Below are positions 1 to 6,812 of a stretch of 12,365 bases of DNA, piece by piece (the stretch's first letter is position 1; each line of letters begins with the position of its first letter). Where the stretch lies: NCBI GenBank assembly GCA_902477365.1, contig CABSGW010000059.1, forward strand, positions 1-12,365, read 5' to 3'. Both the position numbers and the translations under genes were made by a program. Below the pieces are notes generated by a model, which was given only the letters and a program-made list of their open reading frames with translations, made no database searches and was not told the DNA's origin. This DNA comes from an uncultured Prevotellaceae bacterium. Lineage in GTDB: Bacteria; Bacteroidota; Bacteroidia; Bacteroidales; Bacteroidaceae.

Positions 1-3
1 CAT

Positions 4-74
4 TGGGATATGGTGTAATGGTAACACAACAGATTCTGGTCCTGTTTTTCCTGGTTCGAGTCCGGGTACCCCAA
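4..74 (+). tRNA. tRNA-Gln, anticodon CTG
   Basis: The segment folds as a complete 71-nt cloverleaf. The acceptor 5' strand 4-10 pairs with 67-73, and A74 is the discriminator. The D-stem is GTG 13-15 with CAC 25-27. The anticodon stem is 29-33 with 41-45, the 7-nt loop is 34-40, and the anticodon is CTG at 36-38. The T-stem 50-54/62-66 encloses the TTCGAGT loop. CCA is not encoded in the expected register, so it would be added after transcription. Two pairs are A-C mismatches: A8-C69 in the acceptor and A33-C41 at the foot of the anticodon stem. It would decode CAG. The Gln identity is firm; the mismatches leave some doubt about how well it folds. Its promoter lies outside the window. Confidence 0.9.
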
Positions 75-126
75 CAACAAACGCATCCATGACTTATTGT
101 AGTCATGGATGCGTTTGTTGTTGGGG
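69..126. repeat. Perfect 26-bp inverted repeat that includes the tRNA-Gln 3' end
   Basis: Arm 69-94 is the exact reverse complement of arm 101-126, with a 6-nt TATTGT loop (95-100). The left arm begins inside the tRNA: bases 69-74 are the last five acceptor-strand bases plus the discriminator. The primary transcript could therefore fold into a long hairpin that competes with the acceptor stem. No T-tract follows on either strand, so it is not a textbook intrinsic terminator, though it may end or process the tRNA transcript. The structure is read directly; its function is inferred. Confidence 0.95.
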
Positions 127-211
127 CTATCACGTATATGTGAAGTCTTTTGTAGTTTATGTATGAGAATGTGTGTCCTCTAAATGAGAGGATGTAGCCA
201 TCTTTTAGCGA

Positions 212-251
212 TAAAAAAATAACGTGTCGATTCTGTTAAGAATCGACACGT
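212..251 (-). terminator. Intrinsic terminator, minus strand
   Basis: A perfect 13-bp stem (222-234 with 239-251) closes a GTTA loop. On the minus strand it is followed at once by TA and a run of seven Ts (complement of 212-218). This is the standard arrangement for a leftward terminator. The nearest annotated minus-strand gene ends at 610 and has its own terminator, so this one needs another transcript, which supports the candidate ncRNA. Confidence 0.75.
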
Positions 252-300
252 CCGGAAAAAGCGTTTTGCAAGTGGATTAATCTTGCAAAACCGGAAAAAG
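252..300. repeat. Hairpin flanked by two direct copies of CCGGAAAAAG
   Basis: The 10-mer CCGGAAAAAG occurs at 252-261 and again at 291-300. Between them is a 9-bp hairpin, TTTTGCAAG (264-272) with CTTGCAAAA (282-290), around a 9-nt loop. A third exact copy of the 10-mer lies at 6822-6831, also intergenic, and the 14-mer AAAACCGGAAAAAG is shared between 287-300 and 6818-6831. As RNA on the minus strand this would be a CUUUUUCCGG tract either side of a hairpin. The role is unknown. Confidence 0.8.
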
Positions 301-480
301 TGGGTTTATTTTTTTAGTTGTAAAATTGAAAGAATCAATAAGATGTTCTATTTAGAACTTGTCTAATGAAATTTAGAATTTGACAACGCAATTAATATCT
401 TGTGTTAACGCATTCGGCACACTCGCCGTTCGTTGAGTTTACATCGTTTTCATGGTTTTATTGTCAATGCTTCTCGACAA

Positions 481-510
481 CAAATATAGGTATTTTTTAT
501 TAGATACAAA
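481..510 (-). promoter_or_regulatory. Bacteroidetes-type promoter, minus strand
   Basis: The complement of 481-488 reads TATATTTG, a full match to the -7 consensus TAnnTTTG. The complement of 507-510 reads TTTG, matching the -33 element, with an 18-nt spacer (about 19 nt is usual). The expected transcript starts near 475 and runs left. This is the best two-box match I found by eye in the window, but the elements are short and the region is AT-rich. Confidence 0.45.
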
Positions 511-542
511 CAATTCTGCTTGAAAAAAATATGAGTAAAACT

Positions 543-586
543 AAAAAAAGACTCCACATCTTTTTCGAAAAATAGATGTGGAGTCT
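543..586 (-). terminator. Terminator of the DUF349 gene
   Basis: A perfect 13-bp stem pairs 549-561 (AGACTCCACATCT) with 574-586, and a further TTTT/AAAA pairing sits inside around CG. On the minus strand the stem is followed by seven Ts (complement of 543-549). It begins 23 bp past the stop codon of the DUF349 gene, the normal place for its intrinsic terminator. Confidence 0.87.
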
Positions 587-609
587 AAAATGTGTTGATG
601 TATAGCCGT

Positions 610-2442
610 TTAGTTGTTCTTGCTGTCTTTTTTCAATTCTTCATCAATTGCATTAATTTTTTGACGAAGTAATTCAAGTTCATCTTTCAGGTGATTTACT
701 TTTTTGCTCATTTCGTTCATGAGGCTATTGCCTTTTTGAGAGCGGCTTGTCAAAAAGCCTAGATTATTCTCGTAGGTATTAATCTCATTTCGTTTAGCCT
801 CGTAGGTTCTAAATAAGCGTTCGCGTTCGCGTCCCAAGTTGTTTCCTTCTTTTTCTGCTGTTGCTTTCAGGTTGTTTTTGAATGATTCTAAACGTTTCCG
901 TCCGGCAGTCATATTCAGTTCTTTGAACAAGCGTTCAATGACAGTATGGTAAGCTTTATAAATCTTATCTTTGTCTCGGAAAGGAACGTGTCCTATGTTG
1001 TTCCATTCATTCATTAATGTGCGAACGGTTTGACTAGCTTCAGAATCCTCATTTGCTTGGATGGATTCGAGCTGGGCAATGATCTCTTTCTTACGAGTTA
1101 AGTTAGTGTTCTCCTCATTACGTTGCTCCGATGTGGCTTTTTCTTTTTGTTCGAAGAAGAAATTGCATGCACCGTTAAAACGTTTCCAAAGCAGATCAGA
1201 GTTTTTGCGTGATGTAGGACCTATGTTTTTCCATTCTTTTTGCAGTTGTATCAACGTATTTGACGTTGCATTCCAATCTGTGCTATCTTTTAAAGACTCA
1301 GCCTTTTCGCACAGAGCCTGCTTCTTGGTATAGTTCTCAGATTGTGTTTCCTTCAGTTGCTTAAAGTGATCGGTCTTTTTTTGGAAGAAAGCGTCACACG
1401 CAGCCCGGAAACGTTCGAATATTTGTGTATTTACTTTCTTAGGCGTAAACCCAATGTTTTTCCATTCCGCTTGAATGTCAATAATTTCTTGCGTGTGCTT
1501 GTCCCAGTCTGAGAAACTTTGTAGTTTGTCTAACTCGAAACCTTCTACTTTTTCACACAAGGCTGTCTTTTTGATGAGGTTTTCAGCTTCTTGTGCTTTT
1601 ATTGTTTCAAAATGTGCTTGATGACGTTTGTTGATAACAGTCGAAGCCGATTTGAAACGATTCCATATCTCATCGCGCAATTCTTTAGCAACAGGGCCTG
1701 TTTCACGATATTCAGTGTGTAGTTGTTGCAGTTGATGAAAAGCTGAAATTATATCTGTTTCGTCTGCTAGTTTCTCGGCCGTTTCGCACAAATGGGTTTT
1801 TATCTCAAGATTTTTCTTGAAATCATATTCACGGAACTCATGATTCAATTTCAATAGATCATAAAATTGCTCCACATAATGCTGATAGCTTTTCCACAAC
1901 TCATTGGCTTTTTCAGCTGGAACATTCTTAATTTCTTTCCATTCAGCTTGCAATTGTTTGAATGTTTCGTAGGTCCTGTTTGCCTCTTCCGGTGTTTCGG
2001 CCAATGCTTTCAAGCGTTCTATGAGATCGAGTTTCTTTTGAAGATTCTCTTCTTTTAAACGCTCTTGTTGCTCATAAATTTGAGCGCGTTTTTCTCTGAT
2101 CAGGCTCATTTGTGCTTTGAATTCTTCTTCCAAAGTGTCTGGGTCTGGTCTGTAATCTTCTGCATTTCCACCCGCCTCAATGAATGCATTGTGTGCATCT
2201 GCTACTTCGGCATGGCGCATTTTATAATAAAGGTGTTTGAGTTGTTCCAATTCAGAACGTTCAGCGTTCTCGGCATCTTGTACAAGTTCTTTCAAACGTT
2301 CAATAATCTCCTCCCGGTTTTGAAGGATTTTCTTTGGCTCTTCACTATTAACTGGAGCTGTCGTTGCTACAGCTATTTCTTGTGGCGTTTCTTCAGCCTG
2401 GATGTTTGTTTGTGTGTCAGTCATTGTCGTGTTTTCGGACAT
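610..2442 (-). CDS. DUF349 repeat protein (cytoplasmic, function unknown)
   Basis: The protein is about 610 residues, highly charged and predicted helical, with no signal peptide or membrane segment. Five repeats of the DUF349 type are visible about 75-80 residues apart. Each has a core like EW(K/N)xIG followed by W/I-x-R/K-F/Y: near residues 168 (EWKEIKNVP), 246 (EYRETGPV), 329 (EWKNIGFTP), 406 (EWKNIGPTS) and 482 (EWNNIGHVP), counting from the GTG. The N-terminal 45 residues are low-complexity and Thr/Glu-rich. The C-terminal 100 residues look like a coiled coil ending in a Lys/Asp-rich tail. An in-frame GTG at 2451 would add three residues; I chose the ATG at 2442, but neither start has a clear Shine-Dalgarno. 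It follows the CorA-like gene by about 96 bp on the same strand and has its own terminator. The family is conserved in Bacteroidetes without an assigned role; I do not guess one. Confidence 0.93.
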   Translation of the reverse strand: MSENTTMTDTQTNIQAEETPQEIAVATTAPVNSEEPKKILQNREEIIERLKELVQDAENAERSELEQLKHLYYKMRHAEVADAHNAFIEAGGNAEDYRPDPDTLEEEFKAQMSLIREKRAQIYEQQERLKEENLQKKLDLIERLKALAETPEEANRTYETFKQLQAEWKEIKNVPAEKANELWKSYQHYVEQFYDLLKLNHEFREYDFKKNLEIKTHLCETAEKLADETDIISAFHQLQQLHTEYRETGPVAKELRDEIWNRFKSASTVINKRHQAHFETIKAQEAENLIKKTALCEKVEGFELDKLQSFSDWDKHTQEIIDIQAEWKNIGFTPKKVNTQIFERFRAACDAFFQKKTDHFKQLKETQSENYTKKQALCEKAESLKDSTDWNATSNTLIQLQKEWKNIGPTSRKNSDLLWKRFNGACNFFFEQKEKATSEQRNEENTNLTRKKEIIAQLESIQANEDSEASQTVRTLMNEWNNIGHVPFRDKDKIYKAYHTVIERLFKELNMTAGRKRLESFKNNLKATAEKEGNNLGRERERLFRTYEAKRNEINTYENNLGFLTSRSQKGNSLMNEMSKKVNHLKDELELLRQKINAIDEELKKDSKNN

Positions 2443-2507
2443 AGATTTCACTTTAGTTCAAATGATATTTACCTACAAATAAAATGCTTTTTATTCGTTT
2501 GGCCTAG

Positions 2508-2515
2508 CAAAAATA
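2508..2515 (-). promoter_or_regulatory. Possible -7 element for the DUF349 gene
   Basis: The complement reads TATTTTTG, matching TAnnTTTG. It sits in the gap between the CorA-like stop codon and the DUF349 start, implying a leader of about 60 nt. No good -33 TTTG lies at the expected distance; the closest, TTTA, is about 24 nt upstream. The DUF349 gene may use this promoter, be read through from the CorA-like gene, or both. Confidence 0.33.
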
Positions 2516-2538
2516 GTACTTTTTTCGTTTGTACGAGA

Positions 2539-3465
2539 TTAAATCCATGTTTTTCGTCTGAAAAACCAGAAGAAAAGTGCTGTTATGCCAAATGATATGA
2601 TACATGCAAAGGGAAATCCCCAATCTGCGGTTTCTATTCCATTTACCAAGTTCATACCAAATAAACTGGCTATCAATGTGGGAAACATGAGTATGATGGA
2701 GATAGAGGTCATGCTTTTCATCACGCGGCTTGTGTTGTTGTTGATGATGTTAGCATAAGTTTCCATCGTTGAATCCAAAATATGGGTATAAATATTTGTG
2801 ATTTCGCGTGCCTGGTTCATCTCAATGTTGACGTCTTCAATCAAGTCAGCATCCAATTCGTCTACAGGTAACTTAAATTTTAGTTTGGAAAGTAAGGTTT
2901 CATTACCACGGATGGAAGTGATAAAATAGGTCAAACTGTCTTGTAGTCGTGACAAGTCTATAAGATCTTCGTTGTCAATCTTCTTATCCAAATTACGTTT
3001 AGATTCCTCTATTAATATATTGATTTGTTTCAAACGTTTCAAGTACCATACTGAAGAGGATAAGAAAAGACGGAAAACCAGATCAACAGAGTCTGTAAAT
3101 CCCATGTTACGTTTTTGCTGATAGGATACGAAGTCTATCATCATGTTTGCTTCGTAATTACATATTGTAACGCAAATCTCTTTATTTAAAATGATACCCA
3201 GCGGAATAGTTGTATGAGGTGTATGCGAATGTACCTCTTTTACATAAGGAATACGCAAAATGATGAGCACCCATCCTTCGTCAAATTCATAACGGGCACG
3301 TTCATCCTTATCTCGAATATCGTCTAAAAAGTAATTGGGTATTTTGAGTTCTTGAGTCAGAAAAACTTCATCATCTACCGTGGGACAAGTTACTTGGGTC
3401 CAGCAGTTAGGCTCCCATTGCTCTAAGGTACGCAATGTACGGTTGATATTCCAATAAGTTCGCAT
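2539..3465 (-). CDS. corA: CorA-family Mg2+/divalent cation transporter
   Basis: This 308-residue inner-membrane protein would carry Mg2+ or a similar divalent ion across the cytoplasmic membrane as a CorA-type pentameric channel. A soluble N-terminal domain (about 1-245) with a long helical stretch (about 130-245) is followed by two C-terminal membrane segments, roughly 252-272 and 283-302. The family signature GMN is at residues 270-272 (context SLFGMNLV) at the end of the first membrane helix, and the chain ends in a short basic tail (RRKTWI), as usual for CorA. The usual aromatic before GMN is Phe here, not Tyr. Length and topology are normal. The ATG at 3465 is supported by a GGAGGA sequence 6 nt upstream. 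ZntB-like zinc transporters share this fold, so the substrate is not fixed by sequence alone. No Mg2+-sensing riboswitch is evident upstream. Confidence 0.92.
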   Translation of the reverse strand: MRTYWNINRTLRTLEQWEPNCWTQVTCPTVDDEVFLTQELKIPNYFLDDIRDKDERARYEFDEGWVLIILRIPYVKEVHSHTPHTTIPLGIILNKEICVTICNYEANMMIDFVSYQQKRNMGFTDSVDLVFRLFLSSSVWYLKRLKQINILIEESKRNLDKKIDNEDLIDLSRLQDSLTYFITSIRGNETLLSKLKFKLPVDELDADLIEDVNIEMNQAREITNIYTHILDSTMETYANIINNNTSRVMKSMTSISIILMFPTLIASLFGMNLVNGIETADWGFPFACIISFGITALFFWFFRRKTWI

Positions 3466-3471
3466 TTAAAT

Positions 3472-3477
3472 TCCTCC
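3472..3477 (-). promoter_or_regulatory. Strong Shine-Dalgarno for the CorA-like gene
   Basis: The complement reads GGAGGA, 6 nt before the ATG. It fixes the start at 3465. Other starts in this window have little or no Shine-Dalgarno, so this gene stands out for its ribosome binding site. Confidence 0.75.
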
Positions 3478-3583
3478 ACACGTTTAAAAGGCATGAAGGT
3501 TTGCGAAGTCAAATCCCTCAGCCGTTACTAATAATTTTGCGAGTAATAGTCGTCCATTTTATGTTGAAAACTGTATTTCGGCA

Positions 3584-3614
3584 CAAAAGTACAACTTTAT
3601 TTTTGTGTGGCAAG
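3584..3614 (-). promoter_or_regulatory. Candidate promoter for the CorA-like gene
   Basis: The complement of 3584-3591 reads TACTTTTG, a full TAnnTTTG match. At a 19-nt spacing the complement of 3611-3614 reads CTTG, a three-of-four match to the -33 TTTG. The expected start is near 3577, giving a leader of about 110 nt before the ATG. Confidence 0.45.
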
Positions 3615-3710
3615 CAGAAACTTGAGTTAAGTTCGGTTGGGCGTAAAATTCTTGGTGCGGATGTTCTAAAGGTATGCTTGCAAATATAAAATGTATATAA
3701 GCAAAAATAG

Positions 3711-3744
3711 TTTAAGATATAGTCGGAATGAATCTCTATTTTTG
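3711..3744 (+). promoter_or_regulatory. Candidate promoter for the GH2 gene
   Basis: TATTTTTG at 3737-3744 matches the -7 consensus. TTTA at 3711-3714 is a weak -33 candidate with a slightly long 22-nt spacer. Transcription would start near 3750, about 25 nt before the ATG at 3775. An AAAAGG sequence at 3761-3766 is a fair ribosome binding site 8 nt before the start. Confidence 0.42.
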
Positions 3745-3774
3745 TATCGTGTTAACTGATAAAAGGTTGAATCT

Positions 3775-6700
3775 ATGTTCGTGAGTAGAAAGTTTTTACT
3801 GGTTTGTGTGTGTTTATTGTGGTTCGTCTTGCCCGAATCCGTTGTATTTGCCCAAATGACTTCTTTCCCTGTTACAGGAGTTGGGCGTTGTTATATCATG
3901 CCTTCCTATGTGGAACATGTAGAACAACCCTTTTTTTCATTGAATGGGAAATGGAAATTTCGTTATTCGAATTCGGGACATTGGAGTGATATTCAAGTTC
4001 CGGGGGAGGCTGCAATGCAAGGTTTCGCTATTGAACATGATAAGACTTATTCCTATAAACGCTCGGTTATTGTTCCGTCTGATTATGCTGGTAAATGTAT
4101 TGTATTACGTTTTGATGGTGTTTATAGTTATGCCAGGTTGTTCGTAAATGGGACATATGTTTGCGAACATCATGGTGGTTTCACACGCTGGGAAGTCGAT
4201 GTGACATCGTTGGTGCGTGTAGGACGGAAAAATGAGATTCGTTTAGACGTTGTCGATCGTTTAGATGATATTTCATACGCCTCTGGTTATGCCCATCATC
4301 CTATTGGAGGTATTTTACGTGATGTGACATTGTTTGCATTGCCTCAATCACATCTTTATGATGTAAGTATTGAGACACATCTTGACTCGTTGTATCGTGA
4401 TGCTGATTTGTATTTCTCATGTTCTTATTCGGGAGGCGGAGATGCTGAAGTAGAACTAGTGCTGACAGCTCCGGATGGAAAGCGCGTATCGTTGCAACAG
4501 AGCAGATTTCCGCTTAGAGGATCACAGGCACATTATCGTTTTACATTGCCAGTACTCAATCCGTTGAAGTGGGATGCCGAACATCCGCATTTATATACAT
4601 TGAATGCTGTCGTTCGTCAGCAGGGACAAGAGATAAACCATTTTGTAAAACAAATCGGTTTCCGGGATGTAAGGATCGTGAAGGATAAGATGTTGGTTAA
4701 TGGACGGCCTGTTAAGTTACGGGGCGCTTGTCGGCACGATATTCATCCCGTTTTAGGTCGCACTACTACGGCCGAACTCGATAGTTTGGATGCTGTTTTG
4801 TTTAAACAGTCCAATATGAACTTTGTACGTACTTCGCATTATCCACCCACAGAACGTTTTCTTTCTTATTGCGATAAGTTGGGTATTTATGTGGAGTGTG
4901 AGTCGGCGGTATGCTTTGTGGATACTTATCGACAGAAGAATTATGCACCAGGTAATTCGCAGAATGATTCCACTTTTGCGAATCGCTATCTTGGGCAGTG
5001 TCAGGAGATGGTTAAAAGTTTTCGTTCTCATCCCTCCATTCTTTTTTGGAGTATCGGAAATGAAAGCGCATACGGTTCTAACTTTCAACTCTGTTGGGAT
5101 TGGGTCAAGGCCGAAGATGCTACACGTCCCGTTATTTTCAGTTATCCGGGTTCTAGTGGCAAGCAGAAAATATATGATATATTGAGTATGCATTATCAAG
5201 ATGTAAATGGTGATTTGTCACAGTGGGGTATGTCTACACGTAATTTCCAGGGGCATGGCATTCCTGCGCTTTTCGATGAATGGGCTCATCCGGCCTGCTA
5301 CACCTATGAAACTTTGCAATACGATCCTAACATCCGGGAATTTTGGGGGAAATCACTCGATTTGATGTGGAAAGGTTTGTTTGATGCTCCTGGCGGATTG
5401 GGAGGTGCTATTTGGGGGTATATTGACGAAACCTTCTCATTGCCGCATCCTAAAATGGGAACTGCCTATTGGAAGGAGTTTGCCCGTACAGCTAAACCCG
5501 AAGCGTTTCAAGGCAACTGTGTGGGTTACGGTGAATGGGGTATTGTGGATGTTTGGAGACGTACAAAACCCGAATTCTGGTCTACCAAGAAAGCTTATTC
5601 GCCAGTACGCTTGTTTGTGGATGACGAATTGCCCTTTACGGTTGGTCAGCGTTTGCTGCTTACGGTTTATAATCGCTTCGACCATACCAATCTCACCGAA
5701 TTAAGTGCCAGCTATACGTTCAACGGAAAACGCAAGAAGATTAAAATGCCTTCTGTCGCTCCTCATCAAAAAGGGATCATCGCAATCCCGGCCGAGAAGT
5801 GGGAAGCCGGTGAGCCATTGTTGATAGAGTTCTTTGCTGCTGATGGTACGTTGGTTGATGCTTATCAGCCCATATTAGGTATGCAGCGCGTTGTTTATCC
5901 CGAACCGATGCGTGGTGGAAAGTTACAGGTTACAGAGTCTGACGAATATATCACAGTAAAAGGAGATGGATTTGAAATACCATTTTCTAAAGAAACGGGT
6001 TTAATGGTTGGTGCTTCGGTAAAAGGGCAGGAATTAATAGATAAAGGGCCTCTGTTGAATGCGTATGTTAACTTAAATCATTTGACGGGTGCCGAGGTTC
6101 GTAAGATGGCCAATTGTTATAGAACAACGGATTATCCTTGGCGTAAAACAAGTCTGGGCTATGTGCAACAGGTTGATGGTATATTAGTTAATTTATCGGG
6201 TATATACGATCAGACAAAGGTCGATTTTCAGATTAAGATAACCGGTAACGGACAACTCTTTATTGATTATCTGATTGATGGGTTACCCAACGGGTATTTG
6301 CGTGAGTCTGGTTTGACCTTTAGCTTGTCCGACGCCATCCATGAATTGGCGTGGAAACGAAAGGGATATTGGAACTATTATTCTGAAGAATCATTGTCCG
6401 GGAACGAAGGTCGCACCTTGTTGTATGCATCGAAACAGGCTTCTTATGGTCAGAAACCTGTTCAGCCTTGGGCTGATGATACACATAATTACTATTATTG
6501 GGCTGATGCCGGTACAAATAGCGAGCGTCCGCTGACACAACGGGCAAAAGGAATGAAAGAAAATATTTATTATTATTCTTTGTTTACGGTTGGAGAAGCC
6601 GAAAAACACAGCTTGTCTGTTATAGCCCCGGATGCTTCTGTTGCTTGTCGTCTAGAGAAACTGACAGATGGAAAATTGCTGTTGCATGTCAATAATCGTT

Positions 6701-6789
6701 GGGATTATCCCGAGATTGCATGGGGAAATTTTTGCAAGAAAATAGAAGCACTCCCCTGTTATGGAAGTATCACTTTGTACTTAAAATAA
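3775..6789 (+). CDS. Exported GH2 beta-galactosidase-like glycoside hydrolase
   Basis: This 1004-residue protein has LacZ-type architecture. A signal peptide (about 1-26, VVFA before Gln27, with no lipobox Cys) suggests export to the periplasm. Then come a sugar-binding jelly-roll domain (about 50-190), an Ig-like domain (about 195-298), a TIM barrel (about 300-610), a second Ig-like domain and a C-terminal beta-sandwich resembling the LacZ small-chain domain (about 725-1004). The acid/base Glu430 lies in SIGNESAYG, and the nucleophile is probably Glu502 in FDEWAHPA. RGACRHDIHPVLG and TSHYPP match conserved LacZ active-site stretches. Family chemistry is retaining hydrolysis of beta-linked sugars, most likely galactosides; GH2 also includes glucuronidases and mannosidases, so the substrate is inferred. 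There are no SusC/SusD, sulfatase or regulator neighbours, so it seems to be a single-gene unit with its own promoter and terminator. Confidence 0.93.
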   Translation: MFVSRKFLLVCVCLLWFVLPESVVFAQMTSFPVTGVGRCYIMPSYVEHVEQPFFSLNGKWKFRYSNSGHWSDIQVPGEAAMQGFAIEHDKTYSYKRSVIVPSDYAGKCIVLRFDGVYSYARLFVNGTYVCEHHGGFTRWEVDVTSLVRVGRKNEIRLDVVDRLDDISYASGYAHHPIGGILRDVTLFALPQSHLYDVSIETHLDSLYRDADLYFSCSYSGGGDAEVELVLTAPDGKRVSLQQSRFPLRGSQAHYRFTLPVLNPLKWDAEHPHLYTLNAVVRQQGQEINHFVKQIGFRDVRIVKDKMLVNGRPVKLRGACRHDIHPVLGRTTTAELDSLDAVLFKQSNMNFVRTSHYPPTERFLSYCDKLGIYVECESAVCFVDTYRQKNYAPGNSQNDSTFANRYLGQCQEMVKSFRSHPSILFWSIGNESAYGSNFQLCWDWVKAEDATRPVIFSYPGSSGKQKIYDILSMHYQDVNGDLSQWGMSTRNFQGHGIPALFDEWAHPACYTYETLQYDPNIREFWGKSLDLMWKGLFDAPGGLGGAIWGYIDETFSLPHPKMGTAYWKEFARTAKPEAFQGNCVGYGEWGIVDVWRRTKPEFWSTKKAYSPVRLFVDDELPFTVGQRLLLTVYNRFDHTNLTELSASYTFNGKRKKIKMPSVAPHQKGIIAIPAEKWEAGEPLLIEFFAADGTLVDAYQPILGMQRVVYPEPMRGGKLQVTESDEYITVKGDGFEIPFSKETGLMVGASVKGQELIDKGPLLNAYVNLNHLTGAEVRKMANCYRTTDYPWRKTSLGYVQQVDGILVNLSGIYDQTKVDFQIKITGNGQLFIDYLIDGLPNGYLRESGLTFSLSDAIHELAWKRKGYWNYYSEESLSGNEGRTLLYASKQASYGQKPVQPWADDTHNYYYWADAGTNSERPLTQRAKGMKENIYYYSLFTVGEAEKHSLSVIAPDASVACRLEKLTDGKLLLHVNNRWDYPEIAWGNFCKKIEALPCYGSITLYLK

Positions 6790-6812
6790 ATAGATAAGCC
6801 GTTTTTTGTGAA

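Larger units (their letters stand above)
212..475 (-). ncRNA. Candidate small non-coding RNA, about 265 nt
   Basis: On the minus strand a Bacteroidetes-type promoter (481-510) and an intrinsic terminator (212-251) bracket this segment, giving a transcript of about 265 nt starting near 475. It has no usable reading frame: the first ATG is followed by a stop after four codons. Read 5' to 3' on the minus strand, it could form a 7-bp TTGACAA/TTGTCAA pairing around a small CGGC/GCCG hairpin, then a 9-bp hairpin at 290-264 with a copy of CTTTTTCCGG on each side, then the terminator. I do not recognise a named family. An untranslated leader is unlikely because no gene follows on that strand. The promoter/terminator pairing is seen; transcription is inferred. 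Confidence 0.42.
75..609. other. Gene-poor stretch between tRNA-Gln and the DUF349 gene
   Basis: I find no coding region with a plausible start here; ATGs on the minus strand run into stops within a few codons. The stretch is AT-rich and holds the tRNA-trailing inverted repeat, a small 6-bp hairpin (176-192, TCCTCT/AGAGGA around AAATG), two strong hairpins at 222-251 and 264-290, a 14-nt palindrome at 345-358 (GTTCTA-TT-TAGAAC), a minus-strand promoter-like element at 481-510, and the terminator of the DUF349 gene at 543-586. The first part of this hairpin group is best explained as a small minus-strand RNA gene. Confidence 0.7.
3466..3774. other. Divergent intergenic region, CorA-like gene / GH2 gene
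   Basis: This 309-bp spacer separates two divergent genes. It holds the CorA-like ribosome binding site and candidate promoters for both directions. Further minus-strand TAnnTTTG-like boxes occur at 3681-3688 and 3702-3709 but lack a well-spaced -33 partner. I see no convincing gene: the short open frame here starts without context and resembles no known protein. No clear operator or riboswitch is visible. Confidence 0.6.

Noticed and set aside
69..126. Inverted repeat as an end of an integrated mobile element
   Set aside because: tRNA 3' ends are common integration sites, but there is no integrase, no direct repeat of the tRNA end further along the window, and the neighbouring genes are core functions.
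345..358. Palindrome GTTCTA-TT-TAGAAC as a possible operator
   Set aside because: It is short and AT-rich and not next to a promoter; it falls within the candidate RNA and may simply be a small hairpin of it.
2065..2595. Plus-strand open frame of 176 codons
   Set aside because: It lies antisense over the start of the DUF349 gene and the end of the CorA-like gene, is rich in Phe and Cys as expected from the reverse reading of Glu/Lys-rich coding DNA, and matches no family.
3501..3689. Short plus-strand open frame of 62 codons between the CorA-like and GH2 genes
   Set aside because: It overlaps the candidate CorA-like promoter, has no ribosome binding site and no recognisable sequence features.
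4753..5199. Minus-strand open frame of 148 codons inside the GH2 gene
   Set aside because: It covers the GH2 active-site region, whose own frame is clearly conserved (SIGNES, RTSHYPP). The antisense frame shows no recognisable motif and has no promoter or start context.
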